Below are positions 11,544 through 21,739 of a stretch of 64,000 bases of DNA, piece after piece. The stretch is taken from positions 1 through 64,000 of the forward strand of contig JADNRY010000031.1 of the NCBI GenBank assembly GCA_015501585.1. Direction: 5' to 3'. The first letter of the stretch is position 1; every line of letters begins with the position of its first letter. The notes under the pieces are model-generated. The model worked only from the letters and a program-made list of their open reading frames with translations, was not told the origin of the DNA and ran no database searches. This stretch comes from Rhodocollybia butyracea (Eukaryota > Basidiomycota > Agaricomycetes > Agaricales > Omphalotaceae). Both the position numbers and the translations under genes were made by a program.

Positions 11544-13009
11544 TTATACACGGTCAGAGAAAATCTCGTAAACATCAGAAGCAGAAGACTGAATGGAAAC
11601 AACCGAAAGAACAGGAGAATAGGGTTGATACTCGGGGGACTCGAAAATGGTAGGATACTCCAAGTTATCATCTTCGGAGACTGAAATCTCGTCATCCTCG
11701 AACCGAACACGCTTGCCAAGGGCCTTAGAAGATGGTATGCCGGTAAGGAAGGGAGGAAGATTATCGACAACTCGGCGGAGGGTAGAATCAGGGCCGTTAG
11801 CAAGGTCCCATGCATACATACCCGAATGAGGAGCAAACCGAGCCGCAAATTCGGAAGGATTACCAACACGAGTATCAAATTTTTGGATCACCTTGGTCGA
11901 CTGAATTGCAGCGTCCACCACCGAAGACAAGCAATCTAAATCTTCGATGGCCTGGGCACGAACCTCATTAGCAGAGTCAAGGCTCCCCCACGCCATTTCA
12001 CACAGATGGGTACGTGCTTTATCCAAATCAGTATCGATAGCAACCAAGAAGTGAGCCATATTACTCCTGGCAAATGTGTGAACGATAGTGGCCAAATCAC
12101 GGGAAGCTCCGGCATAGAATTGGAGATAAGAAGATAGGTGCTGGTACATTACCACGAGCTGGTTATAGTCACGGGTGGAAATGGCATGGGTAGATTGAAG
12201 AAGAGTCAGTTCGTGTTGAGCTGAATTAGCCAACACCTCCAATTCATCCACTTTCTTCTGAAGATTATCACCACGAACCACCAGTAAACCATTATCCATT
12301 TGCAAGACATGGTTAGCGTTATCAAGGACATGAATACGGTCCATGCACTCATTGATGGAACGTTTGAGACCCTTGACTTTGGCCGATTTCCGTTACGGCG
12401 GCGCTGACGCAATTCCTTGAAGCGGCGATCGAGATCGGCATATTGACTATCAAAGTATAATCCCATCAGTAAATCGAAATCAAATCAACGAAATTGTAAT
12501 GCCACGTACGAGAATAAAGCCTGGTATTTCAGATCCAGGATCTGGTAGTTGTCCTTGAGTTCCTGATTATAGTTTTTGAGATTAGTGATGGTTTCAGCGG
12601 CATCAGCCTCTCTATTGTGATGCTCCATAACGAGCCGGAAAATCTCACTAAAATAAAATGGAAACAAAATCAGTAATGTATGTGGACCGAAATATTGAAT
12701 AAGGAACGTACTCGTCATTCTGTTCTACTTCCCTATTCATAGTTAAACCCAATAAAACCAGAGCCTGCACCACGGAAAGCGGGAGACGCTGGATGTCCAA
12801 AGTAGTACGCCCCAATCCCCGAACATCAAAATTCATTTGGGAAAGACGGGGTCGTTCACAAGTTGCGTGAGAACGGAACGAACGGCAGCTTGATTAGCCA
12901 TCTGCAAATCCGGAACATTAGGCGAACCAGGAGCGCTTTCATAGGGAGGAAGAGTGGATACTTGAGAAACAGGAGAGTTCTGAGGAACAGCAATGATTTC
13001 AGAGTTCAT
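11544..13009 (-). CDS. Antisense spliced accessory gene inside the Ty3 element; coiled-coil protein of unknown function
   Basis: The ATG is at 13007-13009 on the minus strand. Exons are joined by clear introns at about 12711-12655 (donor gtacgt, acceptor ttttag) and 12510-12450 (donor gtacgt, acceptor gatag). The product starts with a Pro/Ser-rich arm and continues with hydrophilic heptad-like helices (EHHNREADAAETITNLKNYN, LQKKVDELEVLAN, YNQLVVMYQHLSSYLQFYAG). It ends in an acidic tail after GKRVRFEDDE. Two frame breaks (near 12838 and 12390) sit in CCC and AAA runs. It lies between the pol stop and the polypurine tract, on the strand opposite gag-pol, so it cannot be translated from the genomic RNA and must have its own promoter in 13010-13640. 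Its function is unknown. Confidence 0.6.
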
Positions 13010-13625
13010 GGGTATGAAAATAAGTATGAAAATTGGTAGATGCAAAAAGGCGACCTGGGGAAGACAAAGCACGATAGTTGGCCCTTAAGAATGAGAGTAA
13101 CCGGATACCTGCGGCAAGAAGCAGTACACAAAAATGTATGAATGCCATAATACCGCGGATATTTAAAGCAATTATTCCTTCCAAGGAAAAGTGTTCAGGT
13201 CGAAATAGCTCCACAGAACTCATGACTACATGAACGTGAGCTTGCTGACTGCGATTATGGCGGACCAAGAGGTCACTTGGGACACAACGAGGCAATATCC
13301 ATCCGGTTTGACATTATGAAGAAAATAACCGATATTGTCCCAACAGAAAACTCGACTTTACATGTCTTTATGGTGGCCAAGACCAACGGGAGAATCCTCA
13401 ATAAGTTAAATATGAGCAAAGAAAGCGGTTTCCGATTGGTCTAACCACAATCCGCAAGTCTGAAATTCGCGTAATTCGGGAAGGCATCACAAAAAGAAGG
13501 AGGTACCAAGTTTGAAAGACAGAATGTCAAGCGTGAAAATTTAATTTATTATGGGAATACCGTATAACCCAACAGTAGGCCCAAACATGGTAATGGAGGA
13601 ATAGACCTCGGGGGCTCGGTCTTAT

Positions 13626-13637
13626 GGAAGGGGGAAG
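13626..13637 (+). promoter_or_regulatory. Polypurine tract
   Basis: The purine run GGAAGGGGGAAG ends three bases before the 3' LTR. This is where plus-strand DNA synthesis of an LTR element is primed. Confidence 0.75.
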
Positions 13638-13640
13638 TAC

Positions 13641-14455
13641 TGTCAGGAAGCATGTTGAGGGAACAAGCGCTCGATAGCGCTTGTTGTAAAGTAAATGATC
13701 GGACGGATCGGCATCAATCAATAAGTCTATCAACTGATCAATAAGCCAATCAACCAGATCCTGATGGCTAGTTGACATGTTAAGAAGGTATTTTCGGGAT
13801 GGAAATCCCTCCCGCATAATTATAATAATGACTCGAGCATTGCATTCGAGTCATATCTACACATGACTAGTCATCGGTAGTCAAGTCTAGTCAAGTTGAG
13901 TCATTTTACCGGTACCGTAGGTAGCTGTAAGTAGTAGTAAGTAGATAGTATGTGTAACGAGTCAATATGACACATAACGAGTCATATGCGGAACCGAGAC
14001 CTACCGAAACTCTATAAAAGGCGGGTTATTTGATTTCGGGACGCTAGACTTCTTATTCTGTAACCACCACTACGAGAATTACACTTTGATTACATCTGAA
14101 CCTTACTTGAGTGATTAACCTTGAGTATATATTTTCCTAACTAGTTACTTATTGAGTACATACCAATTAAGTGAATAGTTCGAAGCCTATATTGACGTCC
14201 AATCCCAATATAGTGAAGACCCGGAACCTATAATATTACTGAAGCCTTACCAGTAGTATTTACACGAAATTAATACCAGCAACCCTGAAGATTACTGAAG
14301 CCTTTCCAGTAATATCTACGCCCATAACATTTATTCCATTTGTAGTCATTAAATACATAACAACCCCTAGGCCCAATCCCATTGCCTAGTGAACTCGCTA
14401 TTAAATAAATCTAACTACGTTGGTGGCAAAGGAGATCCGTATCCGTATCTTCACA
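13641..14455 (+). repeat. 3' LTR (815 bp)
   Basis: TG...CA ends. It differs from the 5' LTR by about nine substitutions and by 20 extra bases after 13957. The extra bases add one more GAGTCA-type word and look like a local duplication of CGAGTCA. Confidence 0.95.
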
Positions 14456-14636
14456 GTCATGCTCTTTCCTGTAAAATTTAAAGTCACCAGGGGAAATTTT
14501 GAGGATGAAATGTAACTCACAAGGCATCTTCATCTTCCGACTCAGCTTCGCAGTGAAAGTATTCATCCAGAATGTCCTTCATCTCCTTGCTCTTGGGAGT
14601 CGAAGGTGCCCAACTTTTACCTTTGTTCAACGGCAT
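14456..14636 (-). pseudogene. 5' end of an unidentified gene cut by the 3' LTR
   Basis: On the minus strand an ATG at 14634-14636 opens MPLNKGKSWAPSTPKSKE and an acidic segment (ESEDEDAL). A plausible intron follows (gtgagt to ttttacag) and 13 exon bases run up to the LTR at 14455. The rest does not reappear left of the element. The gene is not recognised; it could also be a 3' part of the KDZ transposon. Confidence 0.3.
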
Positions 14637-14897
14637 GGGCGCACTGGTGCTAGTTGCAAAATTTCAACACCTGCACAGGTCATCTGTTGCCAAGAAGATG
14701 AGTTGTAGAGGTGGTCTTGCCAGCGTCGTTTATGATTTCCAATTCTTGAGACTTGAGATACTTGATGCTTGAGATTCATAGTAGAATATCATTTTTTGAC
14801 AGCAGTGAATTTGCTTTAGCTACTGTACAGACATACCAGACATAAAGTCTACCATGGCACCTACTCCTTCTATAAACTCATTGTCATCCTCATCTTC

Positions 14898-17800
14898 TCA
14901 ATTGTCAGATTCAGGGTTGGGGCAACCGTGCAGGTCTGTGATGTGAGTCTCAGGTAGATCAGTAGAACCCTTACGCCTCCCCGGAGTGCGATTACCAGTG
15001 AATCCAGGTAGATTATACGTTTGATTGATGCGAGCAAGCAGCAAGCTGTTCACTGCCTTGCGACGCTCTACGTAGTCAGACACTGGGCCAAACGTTGGTG
15101 AATTCTCCAGCGTTTGTAGAGTGATGTCAAATTTTTTCTCTTCATCAACCACTGAGGTGTGAAGGCGTCAAATCCCAATGTTGCAGTGCGTAATCTCCTC
15201 CTGAGCACACTCAATTTGATGGTGCTGTTTCATGAGACTTTGGATGACAGGCTTGGCCCATGGCTGATCAAAGACGCTGTGCCATGTATCTTGGAGGATG
15301 TTGAACTGGTCAAGGAACGTGAAATGAGAGACCTTTGACCAGTCCAGGGTGTCACGGGGTGGGTCAAGAGCTAGGGCCGCAGTGTTATATGCTTTAATGG
15401 CATTTCAAATGGCTGTAGAGCGACGCTGAAGAGCATGGGATATGTGAGTCTGCATTTTGTAACCTCCCAGTATAAAGTAAGTAGCCTGAGCTTCAAGAAA
15501 AAATATAATGTACCTGTGTTGGAAAGATTCATTTTATGAAGTTCAAATAAACGCTGCACCACAAGCTTATGCAGGCGCTCTAGTGCTTGGCGGTACTTGC
15601 AGGGGTTGATGTACCCCACTGCATCCTTGTATTCCCGGTCACTTGGCTCCCATCGGCGGTCAATATTCATCACTGCTTCAAGCTGTACTGTTTCAAATAA
15701 AATTTTGTCCTGTTGCTCGAGAAGATAGCGGTGCCGTGTCTCAGTTTTGCAACCTTCAGAAAGGTTAACATTGTAGGAAGTGGCATCAGAAAGAAACTGA
15801 TAGTCAGAGGGAGTGTGAAGACAAAAATTTGTGCTGGTGTTTTCATAAGCAGTGCTACGTTGTGCATTGGTAAAATAAATTTAATAACTTTCAACAAATT
15901 GAAACTTACTTGACTTCACTGTACTTTTGAAGCAACTCAACATATGCTACTGCGTGTAAATCTTCTTCTGTTTCAGAGCCCAAGGTTGCGTAGTGGCGTG
16001 ATTCTTCTGCAATGTATGTGCTGAGCTCTTCCTTGGTAAGGCCCAACGCCTGAATATCAGCCTCAAATGAGGGCAGTTCATATTCAAGTATATTGAGTGT
16101 TTGCACATAGTTGTTATGTAGCATGGTGGCAAGATTTTGATACTTTTCACGGTCCCATTGCTGTAAGAATGGATCGATGAATACACGGCGCCGATATGGG
16201 CTCATGTACCGCGTGATGGAGGCAAGTTGGTTGGAGGAGGAGAAGAGGTGTTCCAGAGTTTCGAGATCTTCAAGTCCCATTCCGCGGATGTTCATCAGGA
16301 AAAGCTGTTTTTGCCTAGGTGACCCCAGAGTGGCCTAAAGCAAACTAGGTGACCTATGAATCCTATGGCATCCTAGGAGTTTGGGCTCGTCCCTTGCCAG
16401 TCAAGGCTCTTGAGGATTCCCTAGGGTATCCTAGGCAAACCCAGGGCAAGCCTAGGTTTGCCCAGGTTTGCCCAGGTGTTCCCCAGGTGTTCTCCAGGAG
16501 CACCTGGGCAAACCTGGGCAAACCTAGGCTTGCCTAGGAAATCCTCAAGAGCCTTGACTAGCAAGGGACGAGCCCAAATTCCTAGGATGCCATAGGATTC
16601 ATAGGTCACCTAGTTTGCTTTAGGCCACTCTGGGGTCACCTAGGCAAAAAACGGCTTTTCCTGATGTTGAGAGGGTGGTACATCTGTTGGCAGAGGCACA
16701 ATGTGCATATCCATGAAATGCATTCACGCAGGTGTGGCAACATTTTTCCTTGAACTCTACCCCCGGTGAACTTTGGCGTATTGTGCCGCTAAAACTACAT
16801 CCAATGTCATACCCAAGCACCCATCCAGGACTGAAGACCTTGAGTGCTTTGGCTACCATTGAAAGTGGGTACTTAGCGCTATAAAAAGACTCGGTTGGCA
16901 GCAAAAAAGGGAGAAAATGAAATGTACAGCTCCCCACTCCATATCATATCTGCAACCCACATTACAAAACCATGTCGACAGGCCATTACAAAGTACCCTG
17001 ACTCCCAAAATGCATCCCACATCTTCTTTGCGGCCTCTGTATCCGAAGCCTTCCAGTTATCAGTGCATTCCTGGAGCGTAGGGTCAGGGTCTCCGCCGGT
17101 AGGGTCCCCATGCTCTTCATTCACCCAATCTTGAGAAAAATCTTCTTCTGTGACTTCGCCCACAGGTTTTGATTGAGGGTGAGCTGGAACTTCATCTGCA
17201 TAAAGGTTCACAAACTCCTCACTCAGGTAGTAATCACTTTCACCAAAAACACAAGTATCTGATACCTCATGTTTGCCTACACCATCCAAACGTTTCAGCG
17301 AGTTGTTGCCATCAACAACAACCATACGTGAGAAGATCTGTGGAGGTTTGCCTTCAAGCTATAGCAATTTTTTAGATAAAGGGAGTGGATTAAAGAAATT
17401 CTCTGCACCTCATAGGTGCATGGTGGGCAGCTGTTGAGTGCACGGTAGTTTGGTGAGTCATGGCCTAGTTCTCTTGCTATGCGGGAGTCAACTTTCCGCA
17501 ATATAGCTAGGTAAATGTCAAACGTATCGGAGAGCGTGGTTTGATATGTGCAACGATATGGTTTCTGGGGAGCAGTAAGTCAAGAATGCAGGACATAAGT
17601 CAGGGTACATACCAAGTGTAGGTGACATACTGTTTTAGCAAAGGCTTCAATGCTGAAGTTTGGCTTGAACAGTCAGATGGCATGGAGCAGCTCCAGCGTG
17701 CGTAAAGAAACCACGATGGACGGTGATTCAGGTGAGGCAGGGAGATAGCCTGCTTGAACCAAGGCAGAAGTGGCCTTAGTTTCACTGTCACGGTAAATAG

Positions 17801-18484
17801 TTGTTTTGCGAGTGGGAGAATAGACATCTATCACTTGGATAGAGAAATCCCAAGAGTTGGGACTGCAAGGACCATGCACAGGACTGTATTTCCAACGGAT
17901 ATACTTGTCTACAAGCTCATTGATGATAGAAGCCCATGCATCATTAAATTGCTGTATATGTTGCTTCCAAGTACAAGTATCCTTGTATTTACAACGGCCG
18001 TGCCACTTGTTGACTCCTATGAAGTCCTGAAGGTCAACAACAATATTTCGGGAGGTGCCCGTATCACCGCTGTCGTTGTCGGAAGCTTCTCCAAGATTAA
18101 ACCCAACGCCTGTATCGTCGATCTCCATGCCGTCAAAGCCCCCAGATTCCGGATGAGCATCTCCAGATATATCGTCCAGAGCTCTCTGTAATTCATTACT
18201 GACGCCTTTTTAAAGAGGGTAAGAGTGTAAATAAAGTGTGTAGGAAGCAGAATGCACCTTGAGATGCTTGAACTCTTTGACTTCCAACTTCCTCGTGCCT
18301 CTTAGCCAGTGCCCAAGGGCCTAGCGTTAAGCTTACAGCTGTAGTGTTCCCGAACCTCCCAGCACCAATGTATGAGCATACCGAGCGCTGAATACCGCCT
18401 GCTTTTTTTCTTTCCCATACCATCAACTTAAGATTGTTCAGATTGGAACTGGCATAGTTAAATCTCAAAAAAAAACCAGGCATA
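14898..18484 (-). pseudogene. KDZ (Kyakuja-Dileera-Zisupton) family transposase gene, disrupted
   Basis: Multi-exon minus-strand gene. Family landmarks in order: CKYKDTCTW near the N-terminus, CPPCTYE (about 17415), MVVVDGNNSLKRLD with the first catalytic Asp (about 17300), RHGFVMWVADMI, YDIGC with the second Asp (about 16810), and GMGLEDLE with the catalytic Glu (about 16270). RRVFIDPFLQQWD, INPCKYRQALERLHKLVVQR and FTFLDQFNILQDTWHSVF follow. It is broken twice: a 374 bp palindrome sits between the second Asp and the Glu motif, and an in-frame TGA at 15168-15170 replaces a codon just before the conserved RLHTS (CGA to TGA would explain it). The start at 18484 and the last exon limits are approximate. 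Confidence 0.85.
16293..16666. repeat. 374 bp near-perfect palindrome (foldback/MITE-like) inside the KDZ gene
   Basis: The two halves are inverted copies from CATCAGGAAAAGC at 16293 to GCTTTTCCTGATG ending at 16666. Arms of about 150 bp surround a centre with repeated CCTAGG and CCCAGGTGTTC words. GATGTT occurs at 16287-16292 and again at 16663-16668 and may mark the target duplication. Because of the symmetry both strands give nearly the same meaningless open frame, at 16349-16537 and 16421-16609. Confidence 0.9.
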
Positions 18485-18816
18485 AAGTGGTGAAAAATGC
18501 CTGGAATAATGGCGCAGCTGGGTAAAGGGCGGGCGGGACAGCATGCGGGCGGTGATTAATGTATAAACTTAGTGAGATGATGGGCGGCCAGTGACTGACC
18601 TTAGATCCAATATCTCGGACTTGGCAATCGATGCCGGAACGTTATCTTAGAGCCTGTTCGGTCACGGATTTGGATTTGGATTTAGAAATCCGAAGTTACT
18701 GTATATAGTATAGTGCATCTTACATAAATGTGACACTGGGTGACCCGACGTGATAAAAGCTTTTCTCTAAAGTCTAACGTCGCGAGACACATTATACATC
18801 CGTTTTTGCTATCAGC

Positions 18817-19971
18817 ATGGTACGCGGTGCCGATTCAGCCAACTGGGATGACCCCGACGACACGCGAGCCGTCGTGGATTTCTTTTCTTCTGCAGAAAAT
18901 CGCGGAAAATTGGGGCAAGGAGGGAATCCGACCAGTGCTGGGCTGGAAGAATGTGCCAAGTTCATGGCTGAGACGCGTCCAGTGACGAAAGGTAGTCCTA
19001 AGACCGGACCAAAAATTGGTACACGCTGGAAAGTTGTACGTATTCTTTCTCCTCTTACCGCTTCCATGTCAACGAAGTGTATACATATAGATTAAATCAA
19101 TTCACAAAGCTATTCTTGGTGCTAAACAGAAGACATACCCAGGCATTTCGGGCTGGAATTATGACGACAAACATGGCTTTGGTGTCACAGAGGTCAATGA
19201 AGATGCATGGAAATCCTTTTCCGCTCAGCATTCCATCTTCAAACCATTCAAAACTCGTGGATGGGACCTTTTTGATAAGGTTCATGACATTCTTCCTCCC
19301 ACCGCACGAGGAAAGTATGTTTACAATGGATCTCGAGCACAGGCCGCCCATGCTCCAGTTCCATTTGCCCTGAATTCGAGGGTCAGGACAGTCCGCAGGC
19401 TTCCCAGGCTTTTGAATCTGAGCAGAACCGATCTTCTCCCTCTCGTTCTCCCACTCCGGCTCCTGAAACACCCGCTACCGGCCGTGTACTTCCCAGTTCA
19501 CAGATCTTTGGTCCCCCTATCATGACACCTGGTCAGTCGGTTGCTTCAGTGTCCAGTCGTACACCAGGTTCCTTGACCACACCAACTTTGGCTTTGAAGC
19601 GTGCAGGGCCTGGGCTGGATCCAGATGATTTTGAATCTCCCTGGAGTGGTTCGAAACGCACAAAACTCACCGGCCCTGAAGCTCTTAATAATATCTCCCG
19701 CTCAATCGACAATGTGGGTAATGCAATTCGAGAGAGCTTGCCTGCTCCGAAACAGTCATCTGCTGTCTCACCCGCTAAGAAAGCTGGAATCGCTCGGGAT
19801 CTGGCCCGGAAGGATAGAGATGCAGGTATTATTACTTCCGCTGATTTTACTCGACTTCTTCTTCTGTTCTTGGAAAAGCCTTCTGCTTCCGATGCTTATA
19901 TGCATGCATTGGATGATGAACGTGGTGATATTGCTTACGCCTTACTTAATCCGAACAGCCTCTATTTTTAA
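18817..19971 (+). CDS. Harbinger ORF1: Myb/SANT-like DNA-binding protein
   Basis: Exon 1 (ATG 18817) encodes NWDDPDDTRAVVDFF and ends GTRWKV. Donor gtacgt and acceptor atatag lead in phase to IKSIHKAILGAKQKTYPGIS, then GWNYDDKHGFGV and AWKSF, the Myb_DNA-bind_3-like trihelix pattern found in fungal Harbinger accessory proteins. A Ser/Pro-rich middle and a helical C-terminus (DFTRLLLLFLEKPSASDAY) follow. One frame change is needed at about 19365, in a CCC run. In known Harbinger systems this protein helps the transposase enter the nucleus and bind the transposon ends. Confidence 0.8.
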
Positions 19972-19994
19972 TACATAGTATCATAGTATATGTG

Positions 19995-21474
19995 TTAGTC
20001 TAATGGCTCAATACCCCTTTGAATAAATTCATCATCTATGTCCATAGCCGCTGCAGCCCGATCTGCCAAAACATGACTGTACTGGGCCCACATTTGATTC
20101 GCAATTACATCTCTTGCACTCTCTGCACGTTGCTTTTCTACCCTCGAAGTTTTTTCAGAAGTTTTGAGCCGTCCAAAATCAACTTCTTCATCCCGACGAA
20201 AGCCTGGTAAGTCATCGGTTACATCCTCTCGGAGAAATCTTTCAATATCCATAGCATCATGTTCCATGATGAAATTGTGGAGAGCAACAAGTGCAACTGG
20301 TATTTGAGCCTGAATCTCCATGGAATAATGAGGGGATAACTGAGGATTGCCCAGCGGGATTTGACAACTCCAAAAATACGTTCAACAACATTGCGTGCTG
20401 ATGCATGCCGCAAGTTGTACAACTCTTTGGCATTCACAGGCCTAAGTACCTGCATCAAACGGAGTGTGAAGTCAATATTCCAGAACAACTCACCGCTGTC
20501 CAACACGTCCCCATTCTGCCAGATGATAGCGAACACCTCGATATGGTACAAGGAGATTGTCACAGATGCCAAATCCAGCATCAGCTAAATAGCACTTGCC
20601 GGCAGGAATAGGGAAATCTGCAAGCCTTGCTGTTGCATACATCTGCGAGTCAGCTGCACATCCATCCCATCCACTGATAAACAGCAGGAAGCACATTCGG
20701 AAGTCAACAACAGCAAGACAGTTCATTGTAATGCCGCCTTTCCGGTTCCGTGCATTGTGAATGTCTTCAGCAGAAGGAGTGCAGTTGATATGAGTACCAT
20801 CAATGGCACCAAGGACATGAGAAAAAAATGGCCAGAGCTTGGGATTGAGCCGGATCTCATCTGGAACAGGATCATCTGCATCTGGAAGGTGAACAAAGCG
20901 ATTGTAGAAAGCAGGTGAGGACAGAATCCCAGCCATTTTTGTAAAATGTCTATGAATCAAATTAGTGAAGGTATTGAGTACAAGAGTGCAGTCACCAGTG
21001 TACTTACTCTGCAATAGTAGATTTACTATGTTGGAACCTTTCAGCAACATGATCAACTGAAAGGCCTGTGACACAGGTGTACAGAAAGATTGCCAGGGAC
21101 TCGTCAAGGTATATCTGTGTTTGTTGGTTCTCTACATAACCCAAGAGACGGATTTGCACAACAAGTGCAAGAAAAACATACTTCTGCATCCCAAAGTTGA
21201 TCCTCATTTTATCAGGATGCCCACAAAGAAGCTCATCAAGCCATGCACGTCCTTGTAGCGAAGAATCATGCAGAGGCTGCTTGCAGTAGTGTGGAGCTGC
21301 ATAGGTAGCCACCCCTAGTACTATATACTGCATGACACTAGTTGTGATGAGCGCGAGCCGTCTTCGAAGCTCAGTATCATCTTCTGGTGCTTGTTCCATT
21401 GCAGCAAAGTTTAAACGGCTGTTATCGATTAAAGATGAGCGGCGGAGCGCCCAAGCGCTAATTCTGACAGTCAC
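19995..21474 (-). CDS. Harbinger transposase (DDE_Tnp_4)
   Basis: Minus-strand gene with short introns. The helix-turn-helix-like start holds LSVDHVAERFQHSKSTI. The catalytic motifs are AIDGTHI (first Asp, about 20810), GWDGCAADSQMY (second Asp, about 20660) and NVVERIFGVVKSRW (Glu, about 20375), with YLADAGFGICDNLLVPYRG between the last two. It ends ALVALHNFIMEHD and an acidic tail, stop at 19995. The start could be 21474, just inside the TIR, or the internal Met at 21399 (MEQAPEDDTE). All catalytic residues are present. Confidence 0.9.
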
Positions 21475-21739
21475 GTCTTCTATATACAGTAAGTCCGGAT
21501 TTCTAAATCCAAATCCAAATCCGTGGCCGAACAGGCTCTTAAGTTATCACGCAGGTTTCATAGCTTACATGAGGGATCTATGTAGCTGCCTAGACTCCTT
21601 CCTAAAAGAAAATAACTGGAATTATTCGCGGAAATATTCACAATGTAGGGAAAGACCTGGATCCAGGGAAGGGGGCCTGGCAACTGGGCCCCATCTTACC
21701 AGGCCTACACCTATTGATTGATGTGATGTTGAGGTGTCA

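Larger units (their letters stand above)
2155..14455 (+). mobile_element. Nearly full-length chromodomain Ty3/gypsy LTR retrotransposon, Tf1-like self-priming type
   Basis: Two direct LTRs (2155-2949 and 13641-14455) are about 99% identical apart from one 20 bp indel, so the insertion is young. Between them, in order, lie a primer-binding site, gag with a CCHH knuckle, protease, reverse transcriptase, RNase H, integrase, chromodomain, an antisense spliced gene, and a polypurine tract. Protease-RT-RH-IN order makes it Ty3-type and the chromodomain makes it a chromovirus. The reading frame is interrupted at many places, mostly one-base losses in homopolymers. There is no 5 bp direct target duplication: the left flank ends ATGAC and the right flank begins GTCAT. 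The left flank is the inside of another retroelement and the right flank is the inside of an unrelated gene. Confidence 0.93.
18650..21538. mobile_element. Complete PIF/Harbinger DNA transposon (2889 bp)
   Basis: TIRs of about 57 bp begin GAGCCTGTTCGG and contain a GGATTTGGATTT repeat, with about three mismatches between the ends. TTA occurs immediately outside both ends (18647-18649 and 21539-21541), the 3 bp target duplication of this superfamily. Inside are its two standard genes, arranged tail to tail: a Myb/SANT-like protein on the plus strand and a DDE transposase on the minus strand. Confidence 0.95.

Noticed and set aside
2155..14455. Interpretation of the Ty3 element as an old, decayed copy because of its many frameshifts
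   Set aside because: LTRs are about 99% identical and the breaks sit in homopolymers, which fits assembly error better than age.
16349..16609. Two nearly identical small open frames on opposite strands
   Set aside because: A by-product of the 374 bp palindrome; both cover its centre and have no family likeness.
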